64,000 nt of DNA from Tetranychus cinnabarinus (lineage: Eukaryota > Arthropoda > Arachnida > Trombidiformes > Tetranychidae), in the NCBI GenBank assembly GCA_022266195.1, contig WHVY01000002.1, positions 12,291,001 to 12,355,000 of the forward strand, written 5' to 3'. Made by a program: the position numbers and the translations under genes. Shown here piece by piece: positions 16,674 to 29,577 of the stretch (the first letter of the stretch is position 1; every line of letters starts with the position of its first letter). Under the pieces are notes generated by a model. The model was not told the origin of the DNA. It saw nothing but the letters and a program-made list of their open reading frames with translations, and ran no database searches.

Positions 16674-18718
16674 ATGAGCTTTTTTGGTAACTCAAAATGT
16701 AAACAGATTAATACAAAAATCAAATCAATTCTCAACAGTAGTGGTAATAATGGTGGTGGAGGCGGTGTTGTTAATGGTTCCAATGATGTGAGTAATGGAA
16801 GCACTTTTATTGGTCCTGATGGTGTCAGAGTGGATGAAGAAGGTTATATTATAAGAAATGATGTCCCCAGCCGTAAAGATGAAGATGATCATTTTTATTC
16901 AAGTTCAGATGATGACTCTGAAGATGAAAAGCAAGAGAAAAGATTTAAATTCGAAATTAAACCGGCCAATTTGACAAATGGTGGACCAAGTGTTGCCGAG
17001 CTTCAGAAAACTGTTAAAGGTCTTTCAATATCGCCATCATTACAACAGGGGGTAAGAATGTACAATGGTTCGTCGAGTTTATCCAAAAGTATATCAAGTA
17101 ATTCTATCATGGATACACCTCCACCTATGTCCATTCCACGTCCTCCTACTAAGCGAAGTTTGATGTCACCCTCTATATCTCATCCAAACAATATAACTCG
17201 GTGTAAGAGTTATGGTAGCCTTTCAAGTGATTTAAGGATGACTCCGGTGTCAGTAAACTCATCCAGAGGACCTTCGCCATTGACACTTGGATTGACAAAT
17301 GTGATTCCCATTGCTGTAGCGATTCAAGAGTGCATCTCAGCTCGTTTTAAGGGTTCTGATGAATCAAAGTGCAAAATCCAGATTATTGGAAGTCTCAAGA
17401 TTGCTTTTCCTTCCGGCATTATTCAAGTAAAGTAACAGATCTTTTTCTCTCCTCTTTTCATTTCCATCTCTTTCTTTTCCTCTTTCTCATGCTCACATTT
17501 TATGTTGAAAAAATTATTTTTTTTCTCATTCTTCTACTTTTTCTTCGCGTTCTTTCCATTAATTTCCCCTTCTTTATTCTACTCTTCTTTAAACTGTTTA
17601 CAGGTTTTCGCTAACAATACTTGTCCAGCCTTATTATCATTTAAACTTACGAATAGCTCTAGATTCGAGCGATTGATCCCGAACAAAGATATTGTGATGC
17701 AGTAAGTATTATTTACTTTACCATGGATGGTTGAATCATTATTATCACCATCATCTCTTTATTTCCTCTTTCGGCCTACTTTTCTTAATTTTTTAAATCC
17801 TTTTAACGATTTTTCTTTTTCTTCTCTCTTTCCCCCCTCTCTTCCTCTCTTAGAAATAAAAACATCGAGAACGGTATCAAAACAGATACATATTCTTTCG
17901 ATATGAATATGGTTGGATTAACTAATCATTTGAGGAAACTAAGTGAACAATCACCCAATAGTCGATATTTTAACGCAGAAATATTGAAATATCAATTAAA
18001 AGCTAGGGGGGCTACTTTTTGCCCTCTTCAAGTTGTCTCTCATTGGAAATGTGAACCATCAACCACTGGATTGAAAGTGGACTACAAATATAATGCCTGT
18101 GCATTATCTTCAATCCAACCTTTAAAGAATGTTACTTTTAGCGTTAATGTTGATGGTGGGGTCAAATCACATAAAACTACGCCCAATGCTTCATGGTATA
18201 TTTTTTACTTAATCATTTTACAATTTCACGCCTCTCATCACTTTACAAACTAACCTTCAACTTAATCAATCAATGATTATTATTGACAATGATTTTGCAC
18301 TAAAGAAAAAGAATGATTATCACCGCAAAGCTAATTAATGCTATTTCTATTGTAAACTCTTTCTCATATAAACAGGAATGAAGAGAAAAAAGAAATTTCC
18401 TGGAAGTTCGATGAAATCTCGATAGACTCGGAAGGAAAAGGGCTGGGATCTTTAAAGGCTAAATTTGATGTAACAGATGGCCCTTCGACCCCAGGATCTG
18501 TCAGTGTTCAATTTAATGGAAATTCAACAACCTTCTCTGGCGTAGAGTTTTTATTGAATTGCATTGGATACAGAATATCATTAATGAAGAAACAAATCTC
18601 GACAGGTAAGCCTGATTCATCAACCAAGCTCTAAACTTTGACTAATTGTATTTTCATCTCTTTTCTAGGTCGTTATTTAAGTGAAGCAGATTCGTCAGTA
18701 AGCTATGCATGCATCTAG
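16674..18718 (+). CDS. Muniscin (FCHO/SGIP1 family) with C-terminal mu-homology domain
   Basis: An endocytic adaptor of the FCHO1/2-SGIP1 family, which primes AP-2 at clathrin-coated pits. Exons: 16674-17426, 17604-17701, 17854-18195, 18376-18605, 18669-18718; joined frame 490 residues. The N-terminal 130 residues carry the family signature VDEEGYIIRNDVP ... HFYSSSDDDSEDE ... FEIKPANL. A Ser/Pro-rich linker follows, then the mu-homology domain (GLTNVIPIAVAIQECISARF, IQVFANNTCPALLSFKL, WKCEPSTTGLKVDYKYNACA, WKFDEIS, GPSTPGSVSVQFNG, GYRISLMKKQIS). No F-BAR domain is encoded at the N-terminus and none was seen in the 1.5 kb upstream, so the layout is that of SGIP1 or of a short FCHO isoform. CT-rich tracts precede most acceptors. 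Confidence 0.9.
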
Positions 18719-21700
18719 GCCATGAGATGAATCGTCAATTTGATTGTTATTCGATTTCACTTGTCCCTGTCTTCTCCCAATTTCTACTTTTCCTCTCCCC
18801 AACCTCCCTCTTACTTCCTCCTTTTACCCTTTACATTCTTGATGTTTTACTTCCAATATAGTGCCTCATCCTTTCATCTATCTTTTTCATTTCTGCCTCC
18901 TCTCGAACTCTTTCAATCTCTCTCTCCCACTCTAACAAATCAATTTTCACGCCTTCTCATTATTTTCTCAATATCTTTCACTTTCTATCCCCCTTTCTCT
19001 CTCTCTATCTCGCTATACCTAATCTATTCTTCGGTTAAATTAATAGTATTTATTTTAGCACATATTGCATACCAGATATAATATTTGAGCCAAAATCGAC
19101 GTCCAAAATAGGCGACTATTTGTAAAACATAATCATGTTTTCTTTGCAGAATGATGCTCATAGATCTGCCTTGTTAATAAGGAAATTGTAACATCATTTG
19201 CAAAACAAGATCAGTTACTTTTCTTTTTCACTTCTCACTTTCACCAATCAAATGAATATTTTCCTCCCCCAACCTTCTCACTACTACCTTCCTCTACCTT
19301 TCTTTATATATATATCTCTCACTCAAGTATGACGACAAAGTCGAATTTGATACATACAATTAAAAAAAAGAAGGAGAGAAAAATTATCTACAAGTAATTT
19401 AATAAATTTCTTATCTATCGCCTACTTTTATTGTCAATTTTACAATGTACAATGTTAACTTAATTTTAATTTTAACTAATAATTTGTAAGGTTAATCTGC
19501 AAAAGTCAATTGATTGTATAACTTTTTACTCTCTTTCCCTTTCTTTCTATCGCTTCCACCCCACACTTTGCTTCCTATTTTGCTTTCTGTCCATTATTTT
19601 CACTTGTAAATGGTTATGTATTTGTAATGATGATAACATGGACTGAATCTGATACGAATTGTTTAAAGAAAAATACAAATTTGTACGATTATGCCTTAAC
19701 AAAGTAAATTTATCAAATTGCATATCACAGATGATGGGCCAGGAGCGATTTTTAATGTAGTTGGAATTCCAACATCTATTGGAAATGCTGAATGTTGAAA
19801 TAAACAAAGTAAATAGGAAATTATTTCCATTTGTAATAGCATTGAAGCAAACCAAAGCAATATGTTTATAATGACAATTGATAGACAATCAATGATTAAT
19901 TTGATCGCCTAAAATCAACTAAAATGAGCTAATCAAATAGGAAATCAGGAAAACTCAAACAATTAAAGAAGCGTCAAAAGCCTTAGCAAGTATTTTGGGA
20001 TAAAATCGTTCGGTGATTCCAATAAAATCAAGGAAACAATTTCTAACAGATAACCATGTCAAATACAGTTATGAAGATTCCGTGTTGCTGAACTTCAATA
20101 ATAATTGTCCAAACTGTTGCTCTCATAGTAACCTCAATGGCTCAAGCAGTCAATAATAAACAAAAACCAATACAAAATGCTAACTAAAAGTAACTTCATG
20201 GCCAGTTTAATTCGCTCATTACAATATTATCTAGGAAATTAAGACAATCTGAATCAAGTTGATGAAATTACCCTGCAAAACAATCACACAAAAATTGGTC
20301 TCAATTTCCTCCTCTTTGAGCAGGGAAATGATGTTGCTGAAAAGCCAAGAAAAAAAAGGCTTCACAATCTTGGATTGAATAAGAGCCTGAGTTTGTAACT
20401 TAACTAAATATAGTTCAAGAAGATGATGACGATTAAGATGAAAACAGAGAGGGAGAGTGAAGAAGAAGAAGAAAGTTAGATTCATTCAATGTGTGTTAAT
20501 TTAGTTGAACACAATACTTGGGACTAACGTCTATCAAGTTAATTATATTTCTCCTTCATTTTCATATTTTTCATTTTTTCGTTTCATCTCATCCTTATAA
20601 TCCTTTATTTACGAGTGAACAAAAAGGAACAAAAAATAGTATTCAAATTATTCGTCTGAAAACGAGAACCAAAACATCCAAAGATAAACTACATTTCAAT
20701 ATTAACGTTTACATCCAAGATTAATCAATAACTAAAGGTAAGTGAAAACATTTTTTCATAAAATCATAAGTCAATCATAAATTAAGATTATCCGATCATG
20801 AATCAGATAATATTTAGCAATTGATCGACAAAATCCCATTGACACAATACTTTAAAATAAGACAATAACAAACACCAGTTATTTCCAATCAATTTGGTTA
20901 ATCATTTCTTATAACATGGTTAATCCATGGTACAAACTGGATTTTTTAAGGTGATATTGTGATAACATAATTTCCTCCAGATTTTACTTGACTTTTCAAG
21001 AAAGTCATCATTTCCAACATAATTCAGTCAAAATTCAAAAGCTTCAATTGCTCAGCCAATTAATGTAATTTTGCTGAAATTTTGTTTACAGAAAAAGTTG
21101 AACCATTTTCATCTAAAATGATAGATTTCAGTTAAATAGTTTGCTTAAGATTTGGTCGATCTAAAGAGTGTCCATAAATCTGTCCACCAATTTAGATAAG
21201 ATGAAAGTTTATCAATTTAGATTGATATAATTTGTATAAATGCAAGATTATCATTTCCTTTTCTCCACCTTTTTTCAAGAAATTATTCCAAACACCCTTA
21301 ATATGAGCACCTTTTCAATTTATAAATATCTTATTTTTCCTCAGCTTTGAGTGCCTCTTTTTTTCGTTATTTTAGAGGTTTTTTGGCCTAAAGCCTAAAC
21401 ATTCAAGCAATCCTAATAAGCCAGGAAAGGATGATGAAAGAAGAGATGAGAAATCTATTTAGGATACATTTCCAGCATCTTCATCCTCTGCTCTCCTTCC
21501 CTTGAGAATTTTATATCTCCACTCGTACCGATTCCCCTCTTACATTGGGCTAAAAAGAGTTTTCAAAACTATCTGTTGCAGGAATCTTGCTTTAGGAACT
21601 TTTATCCAGCTCTGGATGAAATTTAACTGTCTAATTTGAATCCAGCCAATCCATGTCATTTGATTTAGGATTTTAGTCTGAGTAATGGACACAAAAACAG

Positions 21701-22045
21701 AATCAAAAGGCTCTTGAATTGCTGTTTCCTTGTGATCAATATTTATCTCATTTAGATTGTGGTTTTAAAATAGTTTCCAAACATTTCCAAATCCTTAAAT
21801 TGCCTGGTTGGTGGTAATTACATCAGTCAATGGTAATGTTGATTACCACTGTATCAGCATCCAGCAATTGTAATTTTCATGGAGATAAGTCTGCCATGGA
21901 TTAATTATGAAGTGTTGATTGAAATATTATTTGAGCATCATCAGTCTATTCTTACCTAGCTTTGTTGAAATATTTTCACCATTTGAAATGAAACTCACAA
22001 ACTATTTCTTTTTTTCCATTTGGTAGTTTAATTATATCAATCAAG
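18719..22045. other. Intergenic region with probable 5' UTR exon of troponin T
   Basis: The first part (18740-19020) is a strongly CT-rich 3' flank of the muniscin. A short TA run occurs near 19306. A probable noncoding first exon of troponin T ends at 20737 (AAAG/GTAAGTG), with the acceptor TTGGTAG near 22026, giving a 1.3 kb 5' UTR intron. No other gene was recognised. Confidence 0.4.
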
Positions 22046-24345
22046 ATGACTGAAGCTGAGATGGCCATGGAGGTGAGTTGGATTTATTAGAATAAACTGC
22101 ACAGCCAATTAAATGCAATCCAAAAACTGTTTAGCCTACCGTTGAAATCAATTGTGTGTTTAACAACTTGTTAAAAATCTTTGCTGATAAGCACAGATTT
22201 TGTTGACGATTAGGTTTGAGCAGAATTTGGATGTTGGCCAATTTTTAACTAAACCATTAGTTCATCAATACTGATCAACCTTGCCTTCTTTTCTTTCAAT
22301 CTATTTTCTCTCCATCTGGCTTTTCTGTTTTCCTGATTTCACCATAATTTCAACTTTTTCACTAATCTAAATCCAGGAGAAACTGCGAAAAAAGAAAGAA
22401 GAAGAAGAGGCCATGTGGGCTGAATACATTGAACAAATGAAGAAAACACGGGCTAAGGAAGAAGAGGATCTGAGAAAGTTGAAAGAGCGTCAGGCACGAA
22501 GAAAGGAACAACGCGCTGAGCAGGAAAAAATGATGTTCGAAATGAAGAGGAAACAAGATGAACAGAAACAACGAGAGATTGTAAGTATTTTTTGCATCTT
22601 ACAAGTTGCTAGTCATGACAAAACAGATAACTGAAAATCCAAATAGGAATATCAAAGTTGATCGTCAGTAAAAATAAAAACAGCAGCAAAAAGTAAAATT
22701 TAGGGTAAAAATAACGGCAGAATCATTCATACAATCACTGTAAATCTAAAAATCTGTTTTAAATCATTATAAACTTAGTTCGAAGTGATTAATAGTCGAT
22801 GAAAACACCTGTTGAAGCAATGTTATTCTCTTAATAGCGATAGATGGCAGGCAAGCATAAATTAAAGTTAAATAATTTTGTTACATTGGAAAATTAAAGA
22901 TAAACATTTACATTTTATTTCTTTAGTACAAATATAAATGAAATTGTTGAATTGTGATATTAATTCTCATTGTTCTTCTAAGTGATTTAAAATTTTGATA
23001 TGTGTCTGATATTTTATTTTGATTGAATAATGATTTTCAGGAAGAGAAGAAGAATCGTGAAGCTGAGGCTAAGCGTAAGCGATTGGAGGAAGCTGAACGC
23101 AAAAGACAGGCAATGGCTCAAGCTATGCAAAAGCAGAAGGAAGCGGTTAAACCAAATTATGTCATCAGCAAGAAGGAAGGTTCAACAGCTCAAGGGCGAG
23201 ATCAAGACAAGGTAAGTCAATTCTGTATGATACATTGTTTTTATTAACCTTTTCAATTTGTTTGTTTGTTTTTCATCTTTGATCAACAGTTTTCAAATGT
23301 AGCTTTTGCTCGAGCTGAGTTAAACAAAACTAAGGAGCAATTGGCTGAAGAGAAGATAATTGCTCTCGGATTGAGAGTTAAACCACTCAAGATTGATAAT
23401 ATGGATGAAGATGAGCTTCGAAAGAAAGCAGCTGAACTTTGGGAACAAATAATTCAACTAGAGAGTGACAAATATGATCTTGAAGAGCGACGAAAGAGAC
23501 AAGATTATGATGTGAGTAGCTGGTCAGCTGATTGGTAACTTAAGTTAACCATGCTAATAATTTGTTTTAACTATTTATAATAATCTTTAGTTGAAAGAAT
23601 TGAATGAGCGTCAACGCCAAATCAATAGGAATAAGGCTCTGAAGAAAGGTTTGGATCCTGAGTAAGTATCTACATTCTAGCTACAAACCATCTACAATGT
23701 ACTTAGATTTACCCTCATCGTTATAATTATTTTTTTCAATTTTTCAGAGCATTTACTGGTAAATATCCTCCAAAGATTAATGTTGCCAGCAAATATGAAA
23801 GACGAGTTGATCGGTACACTTTTGAAGATAAAAAAGCTCTTTTCGATGGTGTAAGTACATGCTTTTATTTGTTTAATTTTTCATTATTTGAGTCTTAATT
23901 TTATCATGTACATTGATTGTTTTACTAGGGATGGGAAGAATTATATAAACAACAACTTGAAAAATCTTGGGAAGAAAGAATCAAAGATTATAAAGAACGA
24001 GGATCACCTAAATTGATGAGATGGGACCCAACTAATCCCAAAAACAAGGAAACTTATGAGCCCGGAACAAGAACCTACGACGATACTGATGATTTTGATG
24101 TTATGGTGAGTTTCAATTCTTCTTTCTGTTCATTATTTGAAATCCATGACATAATAGTTCATACTAATTGGGCAAATTTACTTTTCTATCTCTAGGATAC
24201 ATTCAAACCCTACTCTGCTCCAGAACCTTCACCGCCTAAATCAAATCCAAGATACGAGCCACCTCAAACTCACGAGGAACCCGATGAAGAGGAGGAAGAG
24301 GAAGAAGAGGAAGAAGAAGAAGAAGAAGAGGAAGAGGATGATTGA
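22046..24345 (+). CDS. up: Troponin T
   Basis: The tropomyosin-binding subunit of striated-muscle troponin (Drosophila upheld). Exons: 22046-22072, 22377-22580, 23041-23211, 23290-23511, 23591-23661, 23748-23850, 23929-24105, 24196-24345; 374 residues with all phases consistent. The start is MTEAEMAME. A charged coiled coil follows (WAEYIEQMKKTRAKEEEDLR; RKRLEEAERKRQAMAQAMQK), then the conserved NKTKEQLAEEKIIALGLRVK, AAELWEQIIQLESDKYDLEE and ALKKGLDPEAFTGKYPPKIN ... SKYERRVDRYTFEDKK segments. The C-terminus is an arthropod-specific polyglutamate tail after 24280. The N-terminus is short and lacks the acidic N-terminal block of the insect protein; small alternative exons in the first introns could have been missed. 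Confidence 0.95.
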
Positions 24346-25494
24346 AGGACTAATTGTCAATATGGTCTGGTCATATTGGACGTTATCTAAATAATCCTTT
24401 TCCAATGTATATTCTTTATGCCCGTAAAAGATGTTTGTTGAATTGTTGACATAATTTGGAACGAAAAAGCGTAAATTATGATTATTATCGACTTCAATTT
24501 ATCCACTCGAAAAGCTGCCAACTCAATGAAAAATTTTAATAAGTTATAATTTATGGTTGATTTATAAAAAAGAAATTGTAATGTCACGATGATGCTCTAA
24601 ATGGTTTTTCTCTTGCACTTTTGTTCATCAAATTACATTGATTTTATCATATTGCGTGAACTATCAACCAGTTTGAATATGAGTAAAGTGGAATGAAAGG
24701 AAAATAGTGCAAAAGATGTTTTTGTTTGCTTAAAAGTGTACCTTGGTGTCTTAATATTTAATCAAAAAATACGTTTATATGTCAAATATGAACGCCTAAA
24801 AATAAAATACCCATAAATTAATAAAGAATTATAAATAAGATATTAAAAATCTATTACCAACAAGCGAAAATTCACCTCCCTGCAAAAATAGACTGATGAA
24901 AGTCTATTAACTTCACTCTAATTCTTGATTTCTTCATTCAATAACCATTATGACTATTGAAATATCAAAGCTAATTTTTAGTAATCGAATGGTCAGAAAA
25001 AAATAAACAAAATTTCCGTAAATATCATAAAAGATGACGGATAGATTCCAAAGACTAAATCAGACAAAAAATTTCATAAACTGTGAAGTTGCTAAGTGAA
25101 AAGTTCAAACTTGAAACTTCAGCTTAGCATTTTTAATGTTTTGCTACAATTTTTAATAGTCGTTTCAATGTACAATCATACAAAAATTGGTCTTAGTTTC
25201 CTTCTAAATGAGTTCACTAAAAATTTGCATTGTATTTAGTATCGTTTGTCTACAATTCACATCTAACTCGCATCTTAACACAAAGATTGAAAAAAGAGAA
25301 ATTGATATCTTTGCAGATTTGTACTTGAGCTGTTCTATTTAATAGATATTTACCATAGTTTGATGTTAAAAATTGAACGAACGAAGAAGGTTTTTCGTTG
25401 TTTTGTCCTCCAAAAAGGAGACATTCACAGAAATAAGAAGCTTGGTTGAGTGGCACGGGTTATACCGATCCAAGAATATTGAACACAACAGGCA
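24346..25494. other. Convergent 3' interval of troponin T and DNAJC11
   Basis: An AT-rich stretch holding the 3' UTRs of the two convergent genes; AATAAA signals occur on the plus strand near 24800 and 24820. No ORF here looks coding. Confidence 0.5.
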
Positions 25495-28400
25495 TTAAAA
25501 ATTGCTTCTAACATTATGATCTGAAATTAGAGTATCGGATGAACAATTAAGTTACCAAATATAAAATATAGACAAACACACGTGTAATATGTCCACAGAA
25601 AGATGTACTTACTTTGAGATGGAATTTTTAGTTTTTCATCATCATTAATTACGATTAGATGATCATCATTTTTAAATTTATATCTAATTAATAATCCTTT
25701 ATCTTCGCCAAAACATGGATCGTAAAATCCAGGAAGATTAGACTATGAATAAAGTAAAATACAGAGAAAATATTTTAGAATAGGAATAACAGTTAATGCT
25801 GACATATGGTAAAAATTATAATGCAGAGGAGGCACTCTTCTTAATCTTAGATCATATCGATCTAAAACAATGTAAGAGGTTTTGATTGAATGCAGATTAC
25901 CGATAATTTTTGCATTGTCGCACAGGATTTGGCGGTATAATCAAAATTGAGTCGTTTAAAGACAATCTGTTCAAACAAAATCTCTTTGTCATTGATAGAT
26001 AGAGAACCATAAAACTAACCTTAGACGCACTATGTAGTATTAAATTACTGTTTTGAACGAGACACTGTGTAGGTATCGTTACATCGTGAATACCATCTAA
26101 TTGACTTGGTGATGATTCCTCAGAAGGATTCTCAAGAATGATTGAGATAGTTTTGATGGAACCGTAAATTGCTTTCTCTATAATTAATCCCGATTTAGCC
26201 TTTTCAGAATTAACATTTCTATAATACGTTTCTGACATGAGTGCAATTGCTGCTTCGGCTTCCCTTTTCCGCACAATTAGTTCAACAGCATTTTCTTGTT
26301 TCGCTTTTCTCAGTTCTTTTTCCTTTTCAGCTTCATTGTAAGGATCTATCACAATAGACTTGGCACAAAAATAGGCAGCTATGGGTACAAGAGTTCCATA
26401 GAAAATAGGTGACGGTATAATAATTTCCGAAAGGAGAATGGAAAAAGTATAAGTTTGATTTGCTCGCTTCAGTCTGAAATGAAAATAATAGAAATAAATT
26501 AACTAAAATGAAAATTTTCAATGTTGTTTGAAAAGGAGCCTCGCGAACTGTCAATCGGCGAACTTTGTGAACTATCACAAACATGATTTGGATTCATTGA
26601 ATTCACTCGGTCTAGTAATTCTTATGGACTCATAACTGTATAAATGATAATACAGTTCTCGAACTTTGATAGTTCATTGTAACGACAATGGAAGTTGCGC
26701 AGAAAATCTCTCTCTCAGAGACTCTTTTTCATTACCAATAACGCTCTACGATGCGTTATGTTTCATGTAATTCACCGATTAACAGTTAGCGAGGTTGCCT
26801 TGTGAGGGATATGGATGATCCTTTACCTTAGTTTACAAGAAACACCAGAGGTTGTTCCAATGGACATTGTAGTACCGGCTATTGAATGTTGAGATATTCT
26901 TGTTTCCCAACCATATTCAACGATAGCACCGAAAAATCCTCCTCTGTAGAAAAATAATACAGAAACTTTATTAAGTTAATCTATTAAAAACTTTTATCTT
27001 CAATACTTACTTGATTCCACATTTGATTTTCGTATCGTTGAAAGGTAAATTGCGGGAATAGCTCATCGAAATAAATGTATTAGGAATTCCAAACTGAAAC
27101 AGTAGCATGAAAAAAAGAATCAGTATGTTAGAAAAGTGCAACAGGCCTAGCTTAATCTGATTGGACTCACTTGGATTCGACTGATTACGGCATGTTTAGA
27201 GTTTTTCCAAACAACAGTGGTATTGACACAGCTTTCTAACCCAAATTTCCAAGTCACGAATCCTTCGAGATTCTTATCAAGATGACGATACAAAACTGAT
27301 CGAAAAGAAACGAAATAAATTTTGGATTAATAATATTTTCAAGACCAAAATTTGATATTGAACAGCGAGGGTGATAATGGTATTGAACAAAACTAACCAA
27401 CTTCGATTCCTGGCGTTAATTCACCGGATTTATAGTGACACAATCCAGTAATGGTGCAAAATGAGCGCTTAGTTAAATATCTAAACCATTTAATTCCAAA
27501 CAGAGGCCCGTGACCAGCAGTAAATTGATATTCACTCCAAGATGTTGGCGAGGATACATGACGAAGCGATGTAGCAAATGCTCCACCACCAATTCCATTT
27601 TTATTTTGTAAATTTCCAGTAAGAGAAAGGGTATCTTTAGTAGTTAAAGGTGCATCTAAAGATTGATCAATCTCCATTGAACTGATTTCCAAATTTGGAA
27701 AAGAAAACCCTCCTTCCTCAATGTAATCATCTTCCTCATATTCATCATCATAGCTTTCAAATAAGTCTGTGGCATTTATTCCGATTGTAATATTTCCTCT
27801 TGGATTGGCTCTTTGTTGTAATCGACGCTCTTGTCGCTCTCTTTCTAATCTTTCAAATTCTTCACGAATTTCATAGGGTGTTTTAGTTCTTTGGACGAGT
27901 TCCCAGCCTTCAGTTTCTAATCCTTTAACACCAAGTGCATCATAGATAGCTCTTTTATGTGGGTCAATCAGAACTAGAGAAGATAGCATAAAAAATAATG
28001 AGACATTTAGACAGACCAAAGTTGAGTGACTGAAATCATTTCAACAGTGATAAAAACATGACATTTCTTTCAATTTACCTTCATACGCTTTTTTAGTTTT
28101 AGTGAATAAAATTTCTGCTTGTTTCTTTAGGACTGGGTCAGTGTGTTTATCCGGGTGATATATTCTGCTAGCTTTTTTATACGCGTCTCTGATTTCTTCA
28201 GGGGTTGCCTTAAGTAGTCCAAGTGCCAAGGAATTAACAAGAGTGGCCAAACGATTTAATCATATGAGATAACCAACAGCATTAAAGATTCGGGGAAAAG
28301 ACCAGATCATAAAGAAAGAGAAAAAAAGGATTAAAATAAATTGATTTGGGAGAAGAAAGGCCAGTTTCGAGCGGAAATTATTTAGATACAATTGTCCAAA

Positions 28401-28516
28401 TGACAGATAAAGATGAAAAATTAGAGTTGACTTACATTGCGATCGAGGTTGAGTAAAGTGTAATAATCATCCTCAATCAATCCTTGAGTACGCTCATCCA
28501 CTGATTCAAATGACAT
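25495..28516 (-). CDS. DNAJC11: DNAJC11-like J-domain protein
   Basis: A mitochondrial J-protein associated with the MICOS/MIB complex that maintains cristae. Exons (minus): 28436-28516, 28079-28208, 27398-27973, 27171-27295, 27011-27093, 26827-26943, 26020-26473, 25613-25742, 25495-25520; 573 residues, close to the human length. The N-terminal J domain has EDDYYTLLNLDRN, the HPDKH signature and KRAIYDALGVKGLETEGWEL. Then EIREEFERLERERQERRLQQ, ATDLFESYDDEYEED and a beta-rich middle (NKNGIGGGAFATSLRHV; GPLFGIKWFRYLTKRSFC). A late coiled coil follows (NEAEKEKELRKAKQENAVEL), and the C-terminal DUF3395 segment ends in VTIPTQCLVQNSNLIL and LPGFYDPCFGEDKGLLIRYK. All splice phases match. It is head to head with TSR2. 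Confidence 0.95.
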
Positions 28517-28986
28517 GAATGTGTACAAAGACTATCTCCCAGTTGAATCAATTGAATCCGGAATTATCTTTGGTTAATCAAGATATAAATACTTTGAATT
28601 AAAAGAAAAATAATTTAATAAATAACATCACAGCAACCTCGTGGTTTCAATTTGAGAATAACAGGGATCATCTCCTATGCAACACAAGCAATGTTTGAAT
28701 TTCCAATAATTATATGAATACTTAATTTATCACCTTATGCTAGCTCATGGAAAAATTATAAACTATTTGTATAGTTATACCGGCAATTGGATTAAATAAA
28801 ATAATTACTGAGTTTGACATTCAGAAAATTTGAAGTTTATCATTGAATGACCCCTCAGCTGGGTTGCATCATCAAAACATATGTGAACCTAAAACAAATA
28901 CTATTTTGAAAATTTTTTGTTTTTCTATGATTTTATTGTTATTTACTTTTTTTATTTAAGATAAATTGTTTAATAATTTAATAACA
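28517..28986. promoter_or_regulatory. Shared upstream interval of DNAJC11 and TSR2
   Basis: 470 bases lie between the two divergent ATGs. A possible acceptor (TTTTTATTTAAG, ending at 28960) precedes the TSR2 start and would imply a 5' UTR intron. No clear TATA pairing was identified. Confidence 0.5.
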
Positions 28987-29577
28987 ATGTCTCATAGTAA
29001 AAGTGACTCTAATCTATTTCATTCAGCGATCGACCAATCCATTGGAGAATGGACAGAGTTAAAACATGTGATAGAAGTCTATGGAGCTGGTGGTCACGAT
29101 GCCGATGAGAAGTTAACATGGATGGGAGGTGTTTTGTTTGATTATTTTCGTATTACACCAATGGACCAGTTGCGATATGAAATCCATGATTACATCGAAA
29201 CAATAGTTGACAATGAATTTGATTTTGTTCCTATGGATAAATCATTGGACACTTTTATTAGTAAACTACTGGAATATCATTCTCTTTGGTCAGCCGGCCA
29301 ATCAGATAGACTGAAATCCATCATGGATGAGCGTCGCAAAGTGGCCGAAGTAAAGAGAGAAGCCATAGCTAAAGAGACAAAGGAGATTGATGCATGTTTA
29401 GAAAAAATAGCCCTTTCAACAGAAGATACTAACAAAGAGACAAGCAGTCAAACATCAAACTCAACAAATAATTCAACTGATGGAGAATCAGCTGATACTG
29501 TGAGCTCAAAAAACACGGAGGATTCAAATGAATGGGTAGTAGTTAACAATAAAAAGAAATCAAATCGTAAAAGATGA
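28987..29577 (+). CDS. TSR2: Pre-rRNA-processing protein TSR2 homologue
   Basis: A 196-residue single-exon protein resembling TSR2, the escortin that carries ribosomal protein eS26 to pre-40S particles and is needed for 20S pre-rRNA processing. The N-terminal domain has the family pattern (IGEWTELKHVIEVYGAGGHD, KLTWMGGVLFDYF, IETIVDNEFDFVPMDKSLDT). A low-complexity Ser/Thr/Asn linker follows, then the conserved C-terminal EWVVVNNKKK motif. The start is the ATG at 28987; an upstream open TTG was rejected. An AATAAA overlaps the stop region at 29577. Confidence 0.9.
   Translation: MSHSKSDSNLFHSAIDQSIGEWTELKHVIEVYGAGGHDADEKLTWMGGVLFDYFRITPMDQLRYEIHDYIETIVDNEFDFVPMDKSLDTFISKLLEYHSLWSAGQSDRLKSIMDERRKVAEVKREAIAKETKEIDACLEKIALSTEDTNKETSSQTSNSTNNSTDGESADTVSSKNTEDSNEWVVVNNKKKSNRKR

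Noticed and set aside
18740..19081. Plus-strand Ser/Pro/Phe-rich ORF after the muniscin stop
   Set aside because: It is a translation of a CT-rich 3' flank with no family resemblance.
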